Origin: Sphingobacteriaceae bacterium
GTDB taxonomy: Bacteria > Bacteroidota > Bacteroidia > Sphingobacteriales > Sphingobacteriaceae
DNA: 7,709 nt
Direction of reading: 5' to 3'
Assembly: GCA_947478315.1 (NCBI GenBank)
Contig: CANJWF010000052.1
Coordinates: 1-7,709, forward strand
Below the pieces are notes generated by a model. It made no database searches. It had not been told where the DNA came from and worked only from the letters and a program-made list of their open reading frames with translations. This document shows, piece after piece, positions 7,301 through 7,709 of the stretch (positions are counted from its first letter, which is position 1; the number at the start of each line of letters is the position of its first letter). A program made the position numbers and the translations under genes.

Positions 7301-7709
7301 GGCAATGGAAGCCTATCAAGAAATGAATGAACGATATGAGTTTATTACCACTCAGAAAAAAGACTTATTAGAAGCTAAAAACTCGTTACTAGACACCATT
7401 AAGGAAATTGATGATACAGCCAAGGAACAATTTATAAATGCATTTAATCAAATTAGAAATAATTTTGTAAAAGTATTTCGCTCACTCTTCAACGACGAAG
7501 ATTCTTGTGACCTAGTATTAATAGACGACACCAACCCATTAGATTCAGACATAGATATCATAGCCAGACCGAAAGGGAAACGACCTTTATCCATCAACCA
7601 GTTATCAGGTGGAGAAAAAACACTGACAGCCACAGCCCTATTATTTTCACTATACCTATTAAAGCCCGCACCATTTTGTATTTTCGATGAAGTAGATGCT
7701 CCACTAGAC
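4326..7709 (+). CDS. smc: chromosome segregation protein SMC (3' end outside window)
   Basis: This ATPase is the core of bacterial condensin. It dimerises through its hinge and works with ScpA and ScpB to organise and separate replicated chromosomes. 1,128 codons are visible with no stop or frameshift; about 50 residues are missing relative to the usual length near 1,180. The start MQLSRLEIKGFKSFGDKI is the family N-terminus. Order: N-terminal head with Walker A GPNGCGKS (31-38); first coiled-coil arm (about 170-500); hinge (about 505-665, ending near TGGSVG at 659-664); returning coiled coil (about 670-980); C-terminal head from about 985 with signature LSGGEK (1093-1098) and Walker B CIFDEVD (1118-1124). 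The Q-loop segment reads YAIIELKMIDEI (138-149), so Leu143 stands where most SMCs have Gln. I recall the same variant in other Bacteroidota. The coding strand is strongly A-rich and has more C than G. No promoter or convincing terminator is seen in the 77 bp behind the protease gene, so read-through is plausible. Confidence 0.98.
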   Translation, partial: MQLSRLEIKGFKSFGDKITIHFNQGVTAIVGPNGCGKSNVVDAIRWVLGEQSTRMLRSEKMENIIFNGTKNRKPANLAEVSLTFDNTKNILPTAYSQVTITRKLYRSGESEYRLNDVQCRLKDITDLFLDTGIGPDSYAIIELKMIDEIITNKENSRRTLFEEASGISKYKLRKKQTFNKLRDTENDLTRVDDLLFEIEKNLKTLENQAKKAERYYRIKEEYKQLSITSASFKIEEYKILFNQLEEREQLQNIEKTTLLAALDKLEATIQQQKLDILQQEKNLSVQQKATNEFISKIRAYENDKKIKNEQLKFLEEKENKLTTELEKDKQQLNHVLYNIKRINEEKIIEEQQLNTLQHTLKNLTNELEELRLQQNSSKTELDELNKQNQALQNALYNLEKERDVLQIQKDTLNQEIERTSKDTDNKEIELTEFNKALENIDNTITNLNNQLTNDKNFENQLIDEIDNISTLLTQQKEEIVKNSRKLDAKQNEYNLTKSLVDNLEGFPESIRFLKKNQNWTKNALLLSDIFFCREEYRIPIENYLEPVMNHYVVETYSEAIKGINLLSDASKGRANFFIREHFKDLINDHSISSPTSTFLPAMQVIEVEPQYRLLCEYLLRNVYIIEENEEKELNTSDLPTDIVLLSKSGQFIKSRTSMTGGSVGLFEGKRIGRVKNLEILAKDIKQLEQLIGQLKVLTDEYVVKINQLKASTKQKNILINEQQLQQAINESISIQTRKDQYQSFIENSRNRKQDIENRITTITLELEELDPKISTLKSKKEQFLQQFSHKQQYYNELSDLVLTRSSAYNQENIRLHQQQNKLAGLEKDLEYREIQQDTLLKRTETNTQDVEQVKQEIKNVLEHVDTNDEDLIAMYLQKEEMEKGLTTLENDYQQTRHQVTTNETESNNLRRKKDAVEQLFNELKDKKNQLKLELNTLKERFSVEFNFDIQTLLETENLDLELNPEKLSISDLKSRTEKLKKQLDEYGSINPMAMEAYQEMNERYEFITTQKKDLLEAKNSLLDTIKEIDDTAKEQFINAFNQIRNNFVKVFRSLFNDEDSCDLVLIDDTNPLDSDIDIIARPKGKRPLSINQLSGGEKTLTATALLFSLYLLKPAPFCIFDEVDAPLD

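Noticed and set aside
4394..7633. Several minus-strand open frames of 60-90 codons within smc
   Set aside because: They are antisense to an intact SMC frame and are Ser/Phe/Leu-rich, as expected from the complement of A-rich coding DNA.

Overview
The window looks like chromosomal housekeeping DNA from an AT-rich member of the Bacteroidota (Cytophaga/Flavobacterium/Chitinophaga-type relatives). Four things point there. The SMC, Fur and Prc-type protease sequences have the texture I know from that phylum. A good match to the Bacteroidota promoter (TTTG, then TAnnTTTG) lies at the divergent intergenic region. Shine-Dalgarno-like sites are absent, and A-rich stretches precede the likely starts. 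I cannot place it below phylum.

Layout, left to right. Positions 1-201 hold no confident gene: there is a perfect 14-bp palindrome between 8-bp inverted arms (36-86), an uncertain 40-codon ORF over the same bases, and a weak candidate terminator for the gene to the right. Positions 202-1476 (minus) are purA, adenylosuccinate synthetase. Positions 1532-2008 (minus) are a Fur-family metalloregulator. It lies 55 bp upstream of purA with no recognisable promoter between, so fur-purA is probably one transcript. From the divergent region the plus strand carries a lipoprotein S41 protease of the Prc/tail-specific type (2191-4248). After 77 bp comes smc, the chromosome-condensation ATPase, starting at 4326 and open to the window edge (1,128 codons visible, about 50 missing, ending just after Walker B).

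The genes serve different processes: AMP synthesis, metal or peroxide-responsive regulation, envelope proteolysis and chromosome organisation. They are not an obvious single system. I found no mobile element, CRISPR array, tRNA/rRNA, toxin-antitoxin or defence genes, and no convincing new system. The points most worth a second look are the structured repeat at 36-86, the very short predicted leader of fur, the wide C-terminal cysteine spacing in Fur, and a leucine where SMC proteins normally have the Q-loop glutamine.
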